In this document: in pieces, positions 46,067 through 55,600 of the stretch
Layout: the number at the start of each line of letters is the position of its first letter
Numbering within the stretch: position 1 is the stretch's first letter
Source: Candidatus Marithrix sp.
GTDB taxonomy: Bacteria > Pseudomonadota > Gammaproteobacteria > Beggiatoales > Beggiatoaceae
Direction: 5' to 3'
Length of the DNA stretch: 64,000 nt
NCBI GenBank assembly: GCA_016744775.1
Contig: JADGDS010000006.1
Span: 171,375 to 235,374, forward strand
Position numbers and translations under genes: made by a program
The notes under the pieces: model-generated
What the model was told of the DNA's origin: nothing
The model's database searches: none
Seen by the model: the letters and a program-made list of their open reading frames with translations, nothing else

Positions 46067-46526
46067 GATCTAAGATTTCTGATTCAATTTTACCTGTAAT
46101 TGGGCTGACAGTGATTTTGGCTTTATGGTATTTATAAGTTAAAACTATTGCACCGCCGCTACTTCCGCCTTCAGGATAAAAAATTATTTCAAATGTTTTT
46201 GATTCTTCTTCCTCATCCTCACTCAGATAATTGCCACCCCATTGTAAAGTAGCACCATGACTAGTCCACTTTCCCGGTTCGGCTTTACTAGTTTTAGCAG
46301 CGTCTTCTTTGCCTTCATAAAAACTTGCAACTTTTTGTTTGGCTTCTACAATGGCAGAGCGGCGTGCATAGTTTAATACTGCCACCGCTTCGCGTACTTG
46401 GGCTTTAAGAACGGTGACTTCACTGTTACTTAGACGTGGAATTACCACGGCGACAGCCATACCAATGATGACCATCACTAGAATTAATTCTAATAGACTA
46501 AATCCGGCATTATACCGATTAGACAT
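46041..46526 (-). CDS. gspH: type II secretion pseudopilin GspH
   Basis: A 161-aa pseudopilin from the ATG at 46526. The leader is MSNRYNAG, then FSLLELILVMVIIGMAVAVV with Glu at +5. The acidic C-terminal domain has VREAVAVLNYARRSAIVEAK, typical of GspH/FimT. A TTG nine bases further out is the alternative start. I prefer ATG because it overlaps the gspG stop as TAATG. Confidence 0.85.
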   Translation of the reverse strand: MSNRYNAGFSLLELILVMVIIGMAVAVVIPRLSNSEVTVLKAQVREAVAVLNYARRSAIVEAKQKVASFYEGKEDAAKTSKAEPGKWTSHGATLQWGGNYLSEDEEEESKTFEIIFYPEGGSSGGAIVLTYKYHKAKITVSPITGKIESEILDHEEDNGGI

Positions 46527-46945
46527 TATTTCCAACTAACAATATCGGCATCTTCTTTGTCACCGCCTTCTTGACCATCGGCACCATAAGAATAAAGGTC
46601 AAAATCGCGGTTTTCACGACCGGGCTTGCGATATTGATATTCACGACCCCAAGGATCTTTGGGTAAACCTTTTCTTAAATAAGATCCTTGCCATTTTGAA
46701 CTGCTAGAAGTATTTGTAATTAAATCTTGCAAGCTATCTGGATATTTAAACATATCTAAACGATATGAATCCAATGCAACTTCCAAATTAGAAATTTGCG
46801 TTTTAGCTGTATCACGTTTTGCGCCGCCTAACTTATTCCAAAGAGTTGGACCAACAACTGCTGCTAACATGCCTAGAATAACCATAACAATTAATAGTTC
46901 CATCAAGCTAAAACCTTGTTGCAGTTTTAATTTTTTATTAAACAT
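46526..46945 (-). CDS. gspG: type II secretion major pseudopilin GspG
   Basis: Main subunit of the secretion pseudopilus. The 139-aa product has leader MFNKKLKLQQG, processing before FSLMELLIVMVILGMLAAVV with Glu at +5, the LDSYRLDMFKYPDSLQDL helix, and the C-terminal Ca-binding region WGREYQYRKPGRENRDFDLY, then SYGADGQEGG. I chose ATG with GGAA 8 nt upstream; a TTG 12 nt further out would add four residues. First gene of the gspGHIJ-fabI-rpiA-rsmD-GT series. Confidence 0.93.
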   Translation of the reverse strand: MFNKKLKLQQGFSLMELLIVMVILGMLAAVVGPTLWNKLGGAKRDTAKTQISNLEVALDSYRLDMFKYPDSLQDLITNTSSSSKWQGSYLRKGLPKDPWGREYQYRKPGRENRDFDLYSYGADGQEGGDKEDADIVSWK

Positions 46946-47060
46946 ATTTATTTCCAATAATTAATTTTAGTGTATTAGTTTATCATAGTAAACTAAAGAC
47001 AGTTTTTCAAATTTAGTTTAAAATATTTCACTTCCATTTTATATCATCAGGAAAATTATA

Positions 47061-47252
47061 ATGACAACAAATGTTGGTGGAGTTGATAAGCTAATTCGTA
47101 TTATACTTGGTTTAGGAATAATTGGTGCTGGTGTTTATTATCAAAGTTGGTGGGGTGCAATTGGTGCTATACCATTATTAACAGCTTTTATAGGATATTG
47201 CCCTGCTTATCCATTATTTGGTATTTCAAGTTGTTGTGACAAAAAAGAATAA
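47061..47252 (+). CDS. DUF2892 small inner-membrane protein
   Basis: A 63-aa protein with two membrane spans (IRIILGLGIIGAGVYY and WGAIGAIPLLTAFIGYCPAY). It has the DUF2892 ending CPAYPLFGISSC, as found in the membrane tail of YgaP-type rhodaneses. Three cysteines lie near the C-terminus (CPAYPLFGISSCCDKKE), so sulfur or metal handling is possible. AGGAAAATTATA precedes the ATG. It is convergent with ccoG. Confidence 0.8.
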   Translation: MTTNVGGVDKLIRIILGLGIIGAGVYYQSWWGAIGAIPLLTAFIGYCPAYPLFGISSCCDKKE

Positions 47253-47261
47253 ATAATTAAC

Positions 47262-47294
47262 AGACCTGACAGGTTTTTAAAACCTGTCAGGTCT
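47262..47294. repeat. 33-nt palindrome, copy 2
   Basis: AGACCTGACAGGTTTT, central T, AAAACCTGTCAGGTCT. It fills the gap between the convergent DUF2892 and ccoG genes and can end both transcripts. Compared with copy 1, position 8 of each arm is swapped (A-T for T-A), which keeps the stem perfect. Confidence 0.9.
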
Positions 47295-47299
47295 TAAAA

Positions 47300-48715
47300 C
47301 TATCTAAAACGCAAAGGCCCTAAAAACCGTGCTTCTTCAGTAATAGTCAATTCAGGATTGTCTGTTGCAGTTAAGGTAAAATGAATTGCTGTAGTACGTT
47401 TCTGTAATTTTTCCTTTGCTACCATTAAACGTATTGCTACTGTACTTATTTCACCAGATTTAGCTTTAATATCAATATTTTTCACTAAAGCTAAATCTTC
47501 AATACCAGTAGTATTTAGATTATAACTATGATCTTTATTATCTAAATTCATAATTCTTAAAGAATAAATATTTTCAATCATACCAGCATCTGTTTCTATA
47601 TATAAACTTTGACGATCACGAATTACATCTAATTCAACTAATGAACGGGTACTAATACTATAAATTGCTCCTATCAATAAAGCGATTAAAATACCAGCAT
47701 ATACAAAAATACGTGGTCTGAAAATACGAGTTTTATTGCCTTTTAAATTATTTTCTGTCGTGTAACGAATTAAGCCTCTGGGATAAGCCATTTTATCCAT
47801 CACTTCATCACAAGCATCAATACAAGCAGAACAACTAATACATTGGTATTGTAAGCCATCACGAATATCAATTCCCGTTGGACATACTTGTACACAGATG
47901 GAACAATCAATGCAATCACCTAAACCTTGGTCTTTATAATTATCCTGACTTTTTTTACGTGAACCGCGTGATTCGCCGCGTTTTTCATCGTAAGCAATAA
48001 TCATTGTATTGTTATCAAACATCGCGCTTTGGAAACGCGCATAAGGACACATATAAGTACACACTTGTTCACGTAATCTACCAGCATTACCATAAGTAGC
48101 GAAACCGTAAAATAAGATCCAGAAAGTTTCCCAGCCACTAAGTTGCCAATTCATAAGTGAATGAGTTAATTCATGAATTGGGGTAAAATAACCAACAAAA
48201 GTAAAACCAGTAAATAAAGCAAAGATTATCCATAATGTATGCTTAGTTGTTTTAATACGAAATTTTTTAAAAGACTTTGGTTCATTATCCAGTTTGATTT
48301 GTTTTGGTCTATCACCTTCAATTAAACGTTCCATCCATAAAAACGCATCGGTCCAAATTGTTTGGGGGCAAGCAAAGCCACACCATAATCTTCCTGCTAA
48401 AGCTGTAAAGAAAAACAGAATCATAGCAGCTAAAATTAATAAAAAAGTAAGATAAATAAAATCTTGAGGCCAAAAAGTCATGCCAAAAATATGAAATTTA
48501 CGAGCTGGTAGATCAAATAAGATTGCTTGATGCCCATTCCATTGTAACCAAGGTAAACCATAATAAAGACCTAATAATATTAAGCCGCTTAAAGTTTTAA
48601 GTTTAGTAAAATAACCTAATACTATACGTGGATAAATTTTTTTACGTTTAGCATAAAGACTGCTGTTTTGAATTTCTTCAATTGGTATTTTTGTAGTATT
48701 TTTAGAGGATTTCAT
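47300..48715 (-). CDS. ccoG: cbb3 oxidase accessory protein CcoG (FixG/RdxA)
   Basis: A 471-aa membrane iron-sulfur protein that reduces copper for the CuB site during cbb3 oxidase assembly. Membrane spans lie near 40-60, 88-110, 160-180, 195-215 and 340-360. A CGFACPQTIWTDAFLW block near 130 and two [4Fe-4S] ferredoxin clusters (CIDCSICVQVCPTGIDI near 262; CISCSACIDACDEVM near 290) are followed by the periplasmic Ig-like FixG C-terminal domain. It lies 48 nt after ccoP in the same direction. ccoH, ccoI and ccoS are not in the window. Confidence 0.95.
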   Translation of the reverse strand: MKSSKNTTKIPIEEIQNSSLYAKRKKIYPRIVLGYFTKLKTLSGLILLGLYYGLPWLQWNGHQAILFDLPARKFHIFGMTFWPQDFIYLTFLLILAAMILFFFTALAGRLWCGFACPQTIWTDAFLWMERLIEGDRPKQIKLDNEPKSFKKFRIKTTKHTLWIIFALFTGFTFVGYFTPIHELTHSLMNWQLSGWETFWILFYGFATYGNAGRLREQVCTYMCPYARFQSAMFDNNTMIIAYDEKRGESRGSRKKSQDNYKDQGLGDCIDCSICVQVCPTGIDIRDGLQYQCISCSACIDACDEVMDKMAYPRGLIRYTTENNLKGNKTRIFRPRIFVYAGILIALLIGAIYSISTRSLVELDVIRDRQSLYIETDAGMIENIYSLRIMNLDNKDHSYNLNTTGIEDLALVKNIDIKAKSGEISTVAIRLMVAKEKLQKRTTAIHFTLTATDNPELTITEEARFLGPLRFR

Positions 48716-48763
48716 AATAAAAAGACCCTCTAAGAACTAGAGGGAATTAGGGGAAGGATATTA

Positions 48764-49693
48764 TTATTTTTTCAGTGAAAAGCTATAAATATAGCTTGCT
48801 AATACATGAATTTTATCTGTACCTAAAAATTCACCATGAGCTGGCATATTACCTAGACGACCCTTGGCAATAGTATCTTTAATAGTAGCTTTTGAGCCAC
48901 CATAAAGCCAAACATCATCAGTTAAATTAGGCGCACCTAACATTTGATTACCTTTACCATCATTGCCATGACAAACAAAACAAACCTTGTTAAAACTTTC
49001 TTTTCCTTTAACAGCAGCGGCTTGATCATGTTGTTTGCCACTTAAGCTTACAACATATTCCACTACATTATCTATATCAGCTTCAGTATTAAGATTATTA
49101 GTCTCAGCATTAGGCATATTACCTTTACGACCATTCATAATAGTAGTTTTTATCGCTTCTGGAGTACCACCATAGAGCCAATCATGATCGCGTAAATTAG
49201 GATAACCGGGTACACCACCTGCATCTGAACCATGACAGACAGTACAATAAGTCATAAATAGACTTTTACCTAATCTAACCGCTTCAGGATTTGTTGCTAA
49301 TTCAGCAATTGGTTCTTTAGCATATTTAGCATAAATAGGTCCATAGCGATTCTCAGCTGCTTCCATTTCTTGTTCATATTGCTTAATTTCAGTCCAACCT
49401 AAAACACCAGCAAAAGAACCTAAACCCGGATAAAGTATTAAATAAATAATAGCAATGAATAAGGTGATATAAAACATATTTAACCACCAACGAGGCAAGG
49501 GATTATTATATTCTTCAAGATTTTCATCCCAAACATGCCCCATAGTTTCAACTTTTTTATCTTTAGATTTAGAAGAAGAAGAATCAGCTCCTAACCAAAG
49601 GATCAAGGCAAAACAGCCTATAATACCACCTACGGTTCCAGTGATAATAAACCATTCCCAAAATTGACTTGTAAAAAGTCCAGCGTCAAACAT
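48764..49693 (-). CDS. ccoP: cbb3-type cytochrome c oxidase subunit III (diheme)
   Basis: Diheme electron-entry subunit of the cbb3 oxidase. The 309-aa product has two N-terminal spans (FIITGTVGGIIGCFALILWL; WLNMFYITLFIAIIYLILYP) separated by the HVWDENLEEYNNPLPRWW loop typical of CcoP, then two cytochrome c domains with CTVCHGSD near 150 and CFVCHGND near 238. The distal Met ligands occur in GNMPN and GNMPA. The ATG overlaps the ccoQ stop (TAATG). Confidence 0.96.
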   Translation of the reverse strand: MFDAGLFTSQFWEWFIITGTVGGIIGCFALILWLGADSSSSKSKDKKVETMGHVWDENLEEYNNPLPRWWLNMFYITLFIAIIYLILYPGLGSFAGVLGWTEIKQYEQEMEAAENRYGPIYAKYAKEPIAELATNPEAVRLGKSLFMTYCTVCHGSDAGGVPGYPNLRDHDWLYGGTPEAIKTTIMNGRKGNMPNAETNNLNTEADIDNVVEYVVSLSGKQHDQAAAVKGKESFNKVCFVCHGNDGKGNQMLGAPNLTDDVWLYGGSKATIKDTIAKGRLGNMPAHGEFLGTDKIHVLASYIYSFSLKK

Positions 49694-49866
49694 TATTGTT
49701 TCTCCTTATATTTTTTTTCAACTGAATCATCGTCATCTAATGGTAGGCGAGCCGCTTCGTCAAACTCTGATTTACGCTTGCGACTAAACGCCCACAATAA
49801 AACACCAAAAAAGATAACCATGACGACAATAGTCCAAATAGACTGAATCAGTGCCACGATTTCCAC
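49693..49866 (-). CDS. ccoQ: cbb3-type cytochrome c oxidase subunit CcoQ
   Basis: A 57-aa single-span subunit that stabilises the cbb3 complex. Read from a GTG: EIVALIQSIWTIVVMVIFFG gives the membrane span, then the basic WAFSRKRKSEFDEAARLPLD stretch that is the CcoQ signature, and an acidic/basic end. It starts 3 nt after ccoO and its TAA overlaps the ccoP ATG, the expected position in ccoNOQP. An overlapping ATG two bases upstream is out of frame and stops after six codons, so GTG is the start. Confidence 0.9.
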   Translation of the reverse strand: MEIVALIQSIWTIVVMVIFFGVLLWAFSRKRKSEFDEAARLPLDDDDSVEKKYKEKQ

Positions 49867-49869
49867 ATT

Positions 49870-50487
49870 TTACCTCACAGTTTTAATTGCTTTGCCTAAA
49901 CCTTGTAGATAAGCAATGATAGCTTCCATCTCAGTTTTACCTTCTACAGCTTTAACAGCATTAGCAATTTCTTCATCAGTGTAAGGATGATCAAACCAAT
50001 CTTTCAAAGTTTGCATTTTATGTTGAACTTCTTTGCCATCAATAAAATTTTCTGCGAGAGAAGGATAACCGGGCATTACTGATTCCGGTACCACATCGCG
50101 TGGATTGATTAAATGAGCATAATGCCATTCATCACTATAACGTCCACCTACACGATGTAAATCTGGACCAGTGCGTTTAGAACCCCATTGGAATGGACGA
50201 TCATAAACAAATTCTCCAGCAACTGAATAATGTCCATATCGTTCTGTTTCTGCTCTAAAAGGACGAATCATTTGGGAATGACATACCATACAAGATTCAC
50301 GAACATAAATATCGCGCCCTGCTAATTGTAATGCCGGATATGGTTTTAAACCTTCTACTGGTTCGGTCATTGATTTCATAAAGAATAGCGGTACAATTTG
50401 CACTAAACCGCCGATACTAACTACAATTGTAGTTAGAATAATCATTAAACCAATATTAGTTTCAACTTTTTTATGTGCATCAGCCAT
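49870..50487 (-). CDS. ccoO: cbb3-type cytochrome c oxidase subunit II (monoheme)
   Basis: Monoheme subunit carrying electrons from CcoP to CcoN. The 205-aa product has one N-terminal span ([20 protein letters not shown]), the heme site [18 protein letters not shown] near 69-86, the [20 protein letters not shown] block near 110-129 and the Met-ligand region [11 protein letters not shown] near 150. It lies 15 nt after ccoN. Confidence 0.97.
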   Translation of the reverse strand: MADAHKKVETNIGLMIILTTIVVSIGGLVQIVPLFFMKSMTEPVEGLKPYPALQLAGRDIYVRESCMVCHSQMIRPFRAETERYGHYSVAGEFVYDRPFQWGSKRTGPDLHRVGGRYSDEWHYAHLINPRDVVPESVMPGYPSLAENFIDGKEVQHKMQTLKDWFDHPYTDEEIANAVKAVEGKTEMEAIIAYLQGLGKAIKTVR

Positions 50488-50502
50488 TATTCAAATTTCT
50501 CC

Positions 50503-51951
50503 TTAATGTGCCAACGCTGGAGTTGGAATAGTATCATTAATTTCAAATGTTTTTGGACTTTTAACTGTTCTGAAAACATTATAAGCCATTACTAACATAC
50601 CAAATAGGAAGAACATACCACCTAACCAACGAGTTAGATAATAAGGGTGCATAGCTTGTACTGATTCAACAAAACTATAAGTTAAAGTTCCATCTGGATT
50701 GACAGCACGCCACATTAAACCTTGCATTATTCCTGATACCCACATTGCAGTAATATAAAGAACTACACCAATTGTAGCAGTCCAAAAATGTAATTCAACG
50801 AGTTTTAAGCTATATAATTCACGTCCAAATAAACGTGGTATTAAGTAGTACATACTACCCATAGAAATCATTGCCACCCAACCAAGAGCACCAGAATGAA
50901 CATGTCCAATAGTCCAATCAGTATAATGTGATAAAGCATTAACAGTTTTTATTGCCATCATAGGACCTTCAAAAGTGGACATACCATAGAAAGAAATTGC
51001 TACGATCAAGAAACGTAAAATAGGATCACTACGTAATTTTTCCCATGCTCCTGATAAGGTCATAATTCCATTAATCATACCACCCCAAGAAGGTGCTAAT
51101 AGAATCAAAGACATAACCATGCCTAAAGTTTGAGTCCAATCAGGTAAAGCTGTATAATGCAGATGATGGGGACCAGCCCAAATATAAGTGAAAATCAATG
51201 CCCAAAAGTGAACAATTGATAAACGATAAGAATATACAGGTCGTTGTGCTTGTTTAGGTACAAAATAATACATCATACCTAAAAATCCAGCAGTTAAGAA
51301 AAATCCAACAGCATTATGACCATACCACCATTGTATCATTGCATCTTGAACTCCAGCATAAGCTGAGTAAGATTTCCACATACCAACTGGTACTGCCATA
51401 TTATTAAAAATATGTAATAAAGCAATTGTTATGATAAATGCACCATAAAACCAATTAGCGACATAAATATGTGATATTTTACGCTTAACAATTGTACCAA
51501 AGAAGACTATAGCATAAGAGATCCAAATTACTGCTATAAGTAAATCTATAGGCCATTCTAATTCAGCATATTCTTTAGTAGTAGTATAACCTAAAGGTAA
51601 AGTAATAGCGGCTAGAACAATAACTAATTGCCAACCCCAAAATGTAAAAGCGGCTAATTTATCAGAAATTAAGCGCACATGACAGGTACGTTGTACCACA
51701 TAATAAGAAGTAGCAAATAAAGCTGAGCCACCAAAAGCGAAAATTACAGCATTAGTATGTAATGGTCGTAAACGACTAAAAGTAAAATAAGGAACATCTA
51801 AAACATTATTAAGCCAAGGCCAAGTTAGTTCGGCGGCAATATATACACCTACCGTCATACCAACTACACCCCAAACAATCGTCATTATAGCAAACTGCCT
51901 AACGACCTTATAATTATAGGTCTCTTGACCCGTTAGAAAATTTTCTGCCAT
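50503..51951 (-). CDS. ccoN: cbb3-type cytochrome c oxidase subunit I
   Basis: Catalytic heme-copper subunit of the high-affinity oxidase, a proton pump in the inner membrane. The 482-aa product has about twelve spans. The low-spin heme ligand is in [18 protein letters not shown] near 57; the CuB/active site is in [17 protein letters not shown] with its cross-linked Tyr in the [18 protein letters not shown] region near 325; the high-spin heme ligands lie in [19 protein letters not shown] near 345. AGAGGAA is a strong ribosome site. No clear FNR box was seen upstream. It is divergent from the octaheme cytochrome gene. Confidence 0.98.
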   Translation of the reverse strand: MAENFLTGQETYNYKVVRQFAIMTIVWGVVGMTVGVYIAAELTWPWLNNVLDVPYFTFSRLRPLHTNAVIFAFGGSALFATSYYVVQRTCHVRLISDKLAAFTFWGWQLVIVLAAITLPLGYTTTKEYAELEWPIDLLIAVIWISYAIVFFGTIVKRKISHIYVANWFYGAFIITIALLHIFNNMAVPVGMWKSYSAYAGVQDAMIQWWYGHNAVGFFLTAGFLGMMYYFVPKQAQRPVYSYRLSIVHFWALIFTYIWAGPHHLHYTALPDWTQTLGMVMSLILLAPSWGGMINGIMTLSGAWEKLRSDPILRFLIVAISFYGMSTFEGPMMAIKTVNALSHYTDWTIGHVHSGALGWVAMISMGSMYYLIPRLFGRELYSLKLVELHFWTATIGVVLYITAMWVSGIMQGLMWRAVNPDGTLTYSFVESVQAMHPYYLTRWLGGMFFLFGMLVMAYNVFRTVKSPKTFEINDTIPTPALAH

Positions 51952-52175
51952 ATTTTTTCCTCTTTAACATAAAAAAAACATACCAAAATACATGATATAA
52001 GCTTTATCTGCAACTGTTATTTATTATTTTTGATTTTTAAATCCTTACCATTAATAATAATTATATTAGTATTTATTAATATAATTATCTATTTTAATAA
52101 TTATTATATTAGAATAGATAGTTATATTTCAAGAAAAGTCCAACTATTTTAATCAGTTATTAGGATAATAATATT

Positions 52176-53645
52176 ATGAATATTGCTAAATTAATAAGGC
52201 AAATTAAAAAGCCTGTCTTGCTACTTTTTATTTTTATGGGCTTAGGGAGTACGGCTTCCTTTGCTTATGAAAATAATGGTCTTACCAAAAAAGCTTTAAA
52301 ACCTTTTAAACATCTTAGTAAAGAAAGTGCTACTTGTGCATCTTGTCACCGTAATGAACATAGAAGTATTTATCAACAATGGGGACGTTCTAAACACTTT
52401 GGCGCCAATGTAGGTTGTTATGAATGTCATAAGGCTGATGCTTCTGATCCTGATGCTATTCGTCATAAAGGCTTTCAGATTGCTGTCATAGTTTCACCTA
52501 AAGATTGCGCTCAATGTCATAGTACAGAAGTTGAACAATTTTCTAAAAGTCATCATGCTAAAGCAGCAGAAATCCTCGGTTCACTTGATAATGTGTTAGC
52601 GGAAGTTGTTGAAGGTGCTATGGTTTTTCATGGTCAATCACCTGTTGCTGTCAATGGTTGTTGGCAATGTCATGGTTCTGAAGTAAAAGTATTACCAAAT
52701 GGTGATCTTGATCCAACTACTTGGCCTAATACTGGTATTGGTCGTATAAATCCAGATGGTTCTAAAGGGGCTTGTACAGCTTGTCACCAACGTCATGAGT
52801 TTTCTATGAAACAGGCTCGTCGTCCAGAAAGTTGTGGTAAATGTCACTTAGGTCCTGATCATCCACAAAAGGAAATTTATGAAGAATCTAAGCATGGTAT
52901 TAATTTCTATGCCAATGTTGATAAAATGAATCTTGAATCAGCAAAATGGGTAGCCGGTGAAGATTATGACGCTGCACCTACTTGCGCTACTTGCCATATG
53001 TCTGCAACTACTGAGCTACCTATCACTCATGATGTAGGTGATCGTATCAGTTGGACTTTACGCCCAGCCATTTCACAAAAAATTGATGCTAAAGCTATTA
53101 AAATGGGTAAAGATGTTAAACCTTGGTTAGAACGACGTAATGATATGAAAACTGTTTGTACTTCTTGCCATAGTTCAAAGATGATAGAAAGTTTCTATGA
53201 GCAATTTGATTCTTTAGTAAACTTATATAATAATAAATTTGCAAAACCCGGTGCTAGTATAATTGCTGCACTGAAAGAAGAAAATATGATAACACCAGTT
53301 CCTTTTGATGAAGCTATAGAATGGACATGGTTTTTCTTATGGCACCACGAAGGAAGACGTGCCCGTCATGGTGCTGCTATGCAAGCTCCTGATTATGTTC
53401 AATGGCATGGTATGTATGAAGTAGCTCATCGCTTCTATATTGAAATGGTTCCTGAAATTAAAGAACTTATTGAAAAAGCTGAGAAAAAAGGTAATCATAA
53501 AGGAGCTGAAAGAGTTCATAAATTACTTGATGAAATTCTGAATCGAGATGAACATAAATGGTTCCTTGGTAAAATGGATGACAAAACTGCCGCTAAACGT
53601 GCAGCAGCGCGAACAAAGTTCAAGAAACGTTATGTTCAGGAATAG
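52176..53645 (+). CDS. octaheme cytochrome c of the HAO (hydroxylamine oxidoreductase) family
   Basis: A 489-aa periplasmic protein. Signal peptide ends near residue 30 (GLGSTASFA). Eight CxxCH sites: CASCH 54, CYECH 81, CAQCH 111, CWQCH 162, CTACH 200, CGKCH 220, CATCH 270, CTSCH 328. Spacing and the LWHHEGRRARHGAAM block near 389-403 are those of HAO-family cytochromes. The fourth heme would be the catalytic one. Oxidative HAOs cross-link it to a Tyr; Tyr407 (APDYVQWHG) is a candidate, so I cannot decide from sequence alone between hydroxylamine oxidation and nitrite/hydroxylamine reduction. A similar abundant octaheme protein is known from orange marine Beggiatoa. The membrane cytochrome gene follows after 7 nt. 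Confidence 0.9.
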   Translation: MNIAKLIRQIKKPVLLLFIFMGLGSTASFAYENNGLTKKALKPFKHLSKESATCASCHRNEHRSIYQQWGRSKHFGANVGCYECHKADASDPDAIRHKGFQIAVIVSPKDCAQCHSTEVEQFSKSHHAKAAEILGSLDNVLAEVVEGAMVFHGQSPVAVNGCWQCHGSEVKVLPNGDLDPTTWPNTGIGRINPDGSKGACTACHQRHEFSMKQARRPESCGKCHLGPDHPQKEIYEESKHGINFYANVDKMNLESAKWVAGEDYDAAPTCATCHMSATTELPITHDVGDRISWTLRPAISQKIDAKAIKMGKDVKPWLERRNDMKTVCTSCHSSKMIESFYEQFDSLVNLYNNKFAKPGASIIAALKEENMITPVPFDEAIEWTWFFLWHHEGRRARHGAAMQAPDYVQWHGMYEVAHRFYIEMVPEIKELIEKAEKKGNHKGAERVHKLLDEILNRDEHKWFLGKMDDKTAAKRAAARTKFKKRYVQE

Positions 53646-53652
53646 TAACTAA

Positions 53653-55557
53653 ATGAAAAATTCCTATTTGGGATTTTTGCTACTATTGGGATGGCTGTGT
53701 TTAAATAGCGCAGTCGTTCATGCAATTGAACCTGAGCTAATAACTTCAGATACAACAAATGCTGATTGTTTAGATTGTCATGGAGTTGAAGGTTTTTCTA
53801 CTCCTAAAGGCAAATTTGGTGAAAGTCCTAAACGCCCATTGCATGTTAAACCTGAAGTCTTTGCTCATAGTGTACATGCCAAACAAGCTTGTACAGATTG
53901 CCATACAGATATTAAGCAAATTCCTCATAAAACTCAGTCAAATCGTACTATTGATTGTGTCAGTTGTCACAAAGAGCAATCTATAGATAAAGCAATGCAA
54001 AATGCCGATCATTATTTGGCATCCATTCATGCTCAGCCACGAAAAAATGATCCAAGTAAGCCGAATGCTAATTGCTGGGATTGTCATGGTAAACATAACA
54101 TCTTTCCAATCAAAGATACTGAAGCTCAAACTTATCGTCTCAATACACCAGAAACTTGTGGTCGTTGTCACGAGAAGCAATTAAAGGATTATACTCAATC
54201 AATCCACGGAGCAAAGGTAAAACGAGAAGGTAATCTTGATGCCGCTGTTTGTAGTGATTGTCATACTGCTCATGATATTAATTCATCTAAAGACGGCAAA
54301 ACTAAATTAACAATTACTAAAAATTGTGGTAGTTGCCATGACAAAGAATACGAAAGCTATCGTCATACATATCATGGTCAAGTTGCTACTCTAGGTTATA
54401 CTCATACAGCTAAGTGTTTTGATTGCCATAAACATCATAATACTCAAGCAGTTGATAATGTTAATTCTAAGGTTCATATAAATAATCGACTAGAAACTTG
54501 TCAAAACTGTCATGAAAATGCTACTAAGGGTTATTTAACCTTCCAACCGCATGGAAATACTCATGATTTTGAAAAATATCCAGAAATATGGATTACTTCA
54601 AAGTTTATGATTTTCTTAGTGATATGGGTATTTACATTTTTCTGGATTCATAGTGCCTTTTGGTTTTATAGAGAATATAAAGAACGTAAAACTGGTAAAG
54701 CTAAAATACGTTTAGACGAAAATGGTGATCCAGCAAAACGTCAATATATTAGACGATTTACATGGCCTTGGCGTTTAGCACATTTAATTCTTGCTATCGC
54801 AGTTATGATATTAGTATTAACTGGAACAGCAGTATTATATGCAGATAGTTTCTGGTCAGCAACCGTAATAAGTTTACTTGGTGGAGCTAAAATATCAGCA
54901 ATCATCCATCGTGTAGCTGCTACTACTTTTGGGCTAATATTCTTTGGACATATTATCGTTCTTCTATACTATCTATTAGTTACTAAACGTGGAAGCTTTA
55001 AATGGTTTGGACCAACCTCGCTATTACCTCGTTGGCAAGATTTTTATGATCTTTGGGCTATGTCTAAATGGTTTGTTGGTAAAGGACCAAGACCAGTATT
55101 TGATCATTGGGCTTACTGGGAAAAATTCGATTATTGGGCACCTTTCTGGGGTATGTTTATTATCGGAGTATCAGGATTAATGATGTGGTTCCCTGCTTTC
55201 TTTGGAAGCTTTTTACCCGGTTGGGTATTTAATGTAGCGACTATTGTTCATGGTGAAGAAGCGTTTTTAGCTGGTATATTCTTGTTTACGGTTCATTACT
55301 TTAATAGTCATTTCAGACCGGATAAATTCCCTCAAGATACTATTATGTTTACTGGTAGTATGACACTAGAGGAATTTAAAGAAGAAAGAACACTGGAATA
55401 TGAACGACTAGTAAAAGAAGGTAAACTAGAAGAATATATAGTTGGCGCACCTTCTCCAAGAATGGCACGCTATTCGAAAATACTAGGCTTTGTTCTTATC
55501 GTTGCTGGATTGATCTTACTATTTTTAGTATTGGCAGGATTTTTACAAGGTTTTTAA
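53653..55557 (+). CDS. nonaheme cytochrome c fused to cytochrome b-type membrane domain
   Basis: A 634-aa protein with a signal peptide (LLLLGWLCLNSAVVHA), then about 290 periplasmic residues carrying nine CxxCH sites (CLDCH, CTDCH, CVSCH, CWDCH, CGRCH, CSDCH, CGSCH, CFDCH, CQNCH). A membrane part follows from about residue 315: FMIFLVIWVFTFFWIHSAFW, then a four-helix b561/hydrogenase-type cytochrome b (RLAHLILAIAVMILVLTG; TTFGLIFFGHIIVLLYYLL; FWGMFIIGVSGLMMWF; GEEAFLAGIFLFTVHYF) and a final C-terminal span. Paired His in these helices suit two b hemes. It likely exchanges electrons between the quinone pool and the octaheme enzyme encoded 7 nt upstream. Confidence 0.87.
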   Translation: MKNSYLGFLLLLGWLCLNSAVVHAIEPELITSDTTNADCLDCHGVEGFSTPKGKFGESPKRPLHVKPEVFAHSVHAKQACTDCHTDIKQIPHKTQSNRTIDCVSCHKEQSIDKAMQNADHYLASIHAQPRKNDPSKPNANCWDCHGKHNIFPIKDTEAQTYRLNTPETCGRCHEKQLKDYTQSIHGAKVKREGNLDAAVCSDCHTAHDINSSKDGKTKLTITKNCGSCHDKEYESYRHTYHGQVATLGYTHTAKCFDCHKHHNTQAVDNVNSKVHINNRLETCQNCHENATKGYLTFQPHGNTHDFEKYPEIWITSKFMIFLVIWVFTFFWIHSAFWFYREYKERKTGKAKIRLDENGDPAKRQYIRRFTWPWRLAHLILAIAVMILVLTGTAVLYADSFWSATVISLLGGAKISAIIHRVAATTFGLIFFGHIIVLLYYLLVTKRGSFKWFGPTSLLPRWQDFYDLWAMSKWFVGKGPRPVFDHWAYWEKFDYWAPFWGMFIIGVSGLMMWFPAFFGSFLPGWVFNVATIVHGEEAFLAGIFLFTVHYFNSHFRPDKFPQDTIMFTGSMTLEEFKEERTLEYERLVKEGKLEEYIVGAPSPRMARYSKILGFVLIVAGLILLFLVLAGFLQGF

Positions 55558-55567
55558 TTGTCAATAA

Positions 55568-55600
55568 AGACCTGACAGGTTTTAAAAACCTGTCAGGTCT
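55568..55600. repeat. 33-nt palindrome, copy 3, overlapping the pncC stop
   Basis: AGACCTGACAGGTTTT, central A, AAAACCTGTCAGGTCT. It lies between convergent genes, 11 nt after the nonaheme cytochrome gene. The right half codes for the last residues (DLTGF) and stop of pncC. Confidence 0.9.

Noticed and set aside
49866..49868. ATG start for ccoQ
   Set aside because: This ATG leads to a stop after six codons; the overlapping GTG two bases downstream is in the frame of a full CcoQ.
52041..52120. Direct and inverted AT-rich words upstream of the octaheme cytochrome gene
   Set aside because: AATAATTATATTAG-like words recur, but nearly pure A/T composition makes this expected; no clear operator could be defined.
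51952..52175. FNR-type box between ccoN and the octaheme cytochrome gene
   Set aside because: TTGATTTTTAAATC at about 52030 has only one good half site; the second half does not match ATCAA. The region is AT-rich enough to give such hits by chance.
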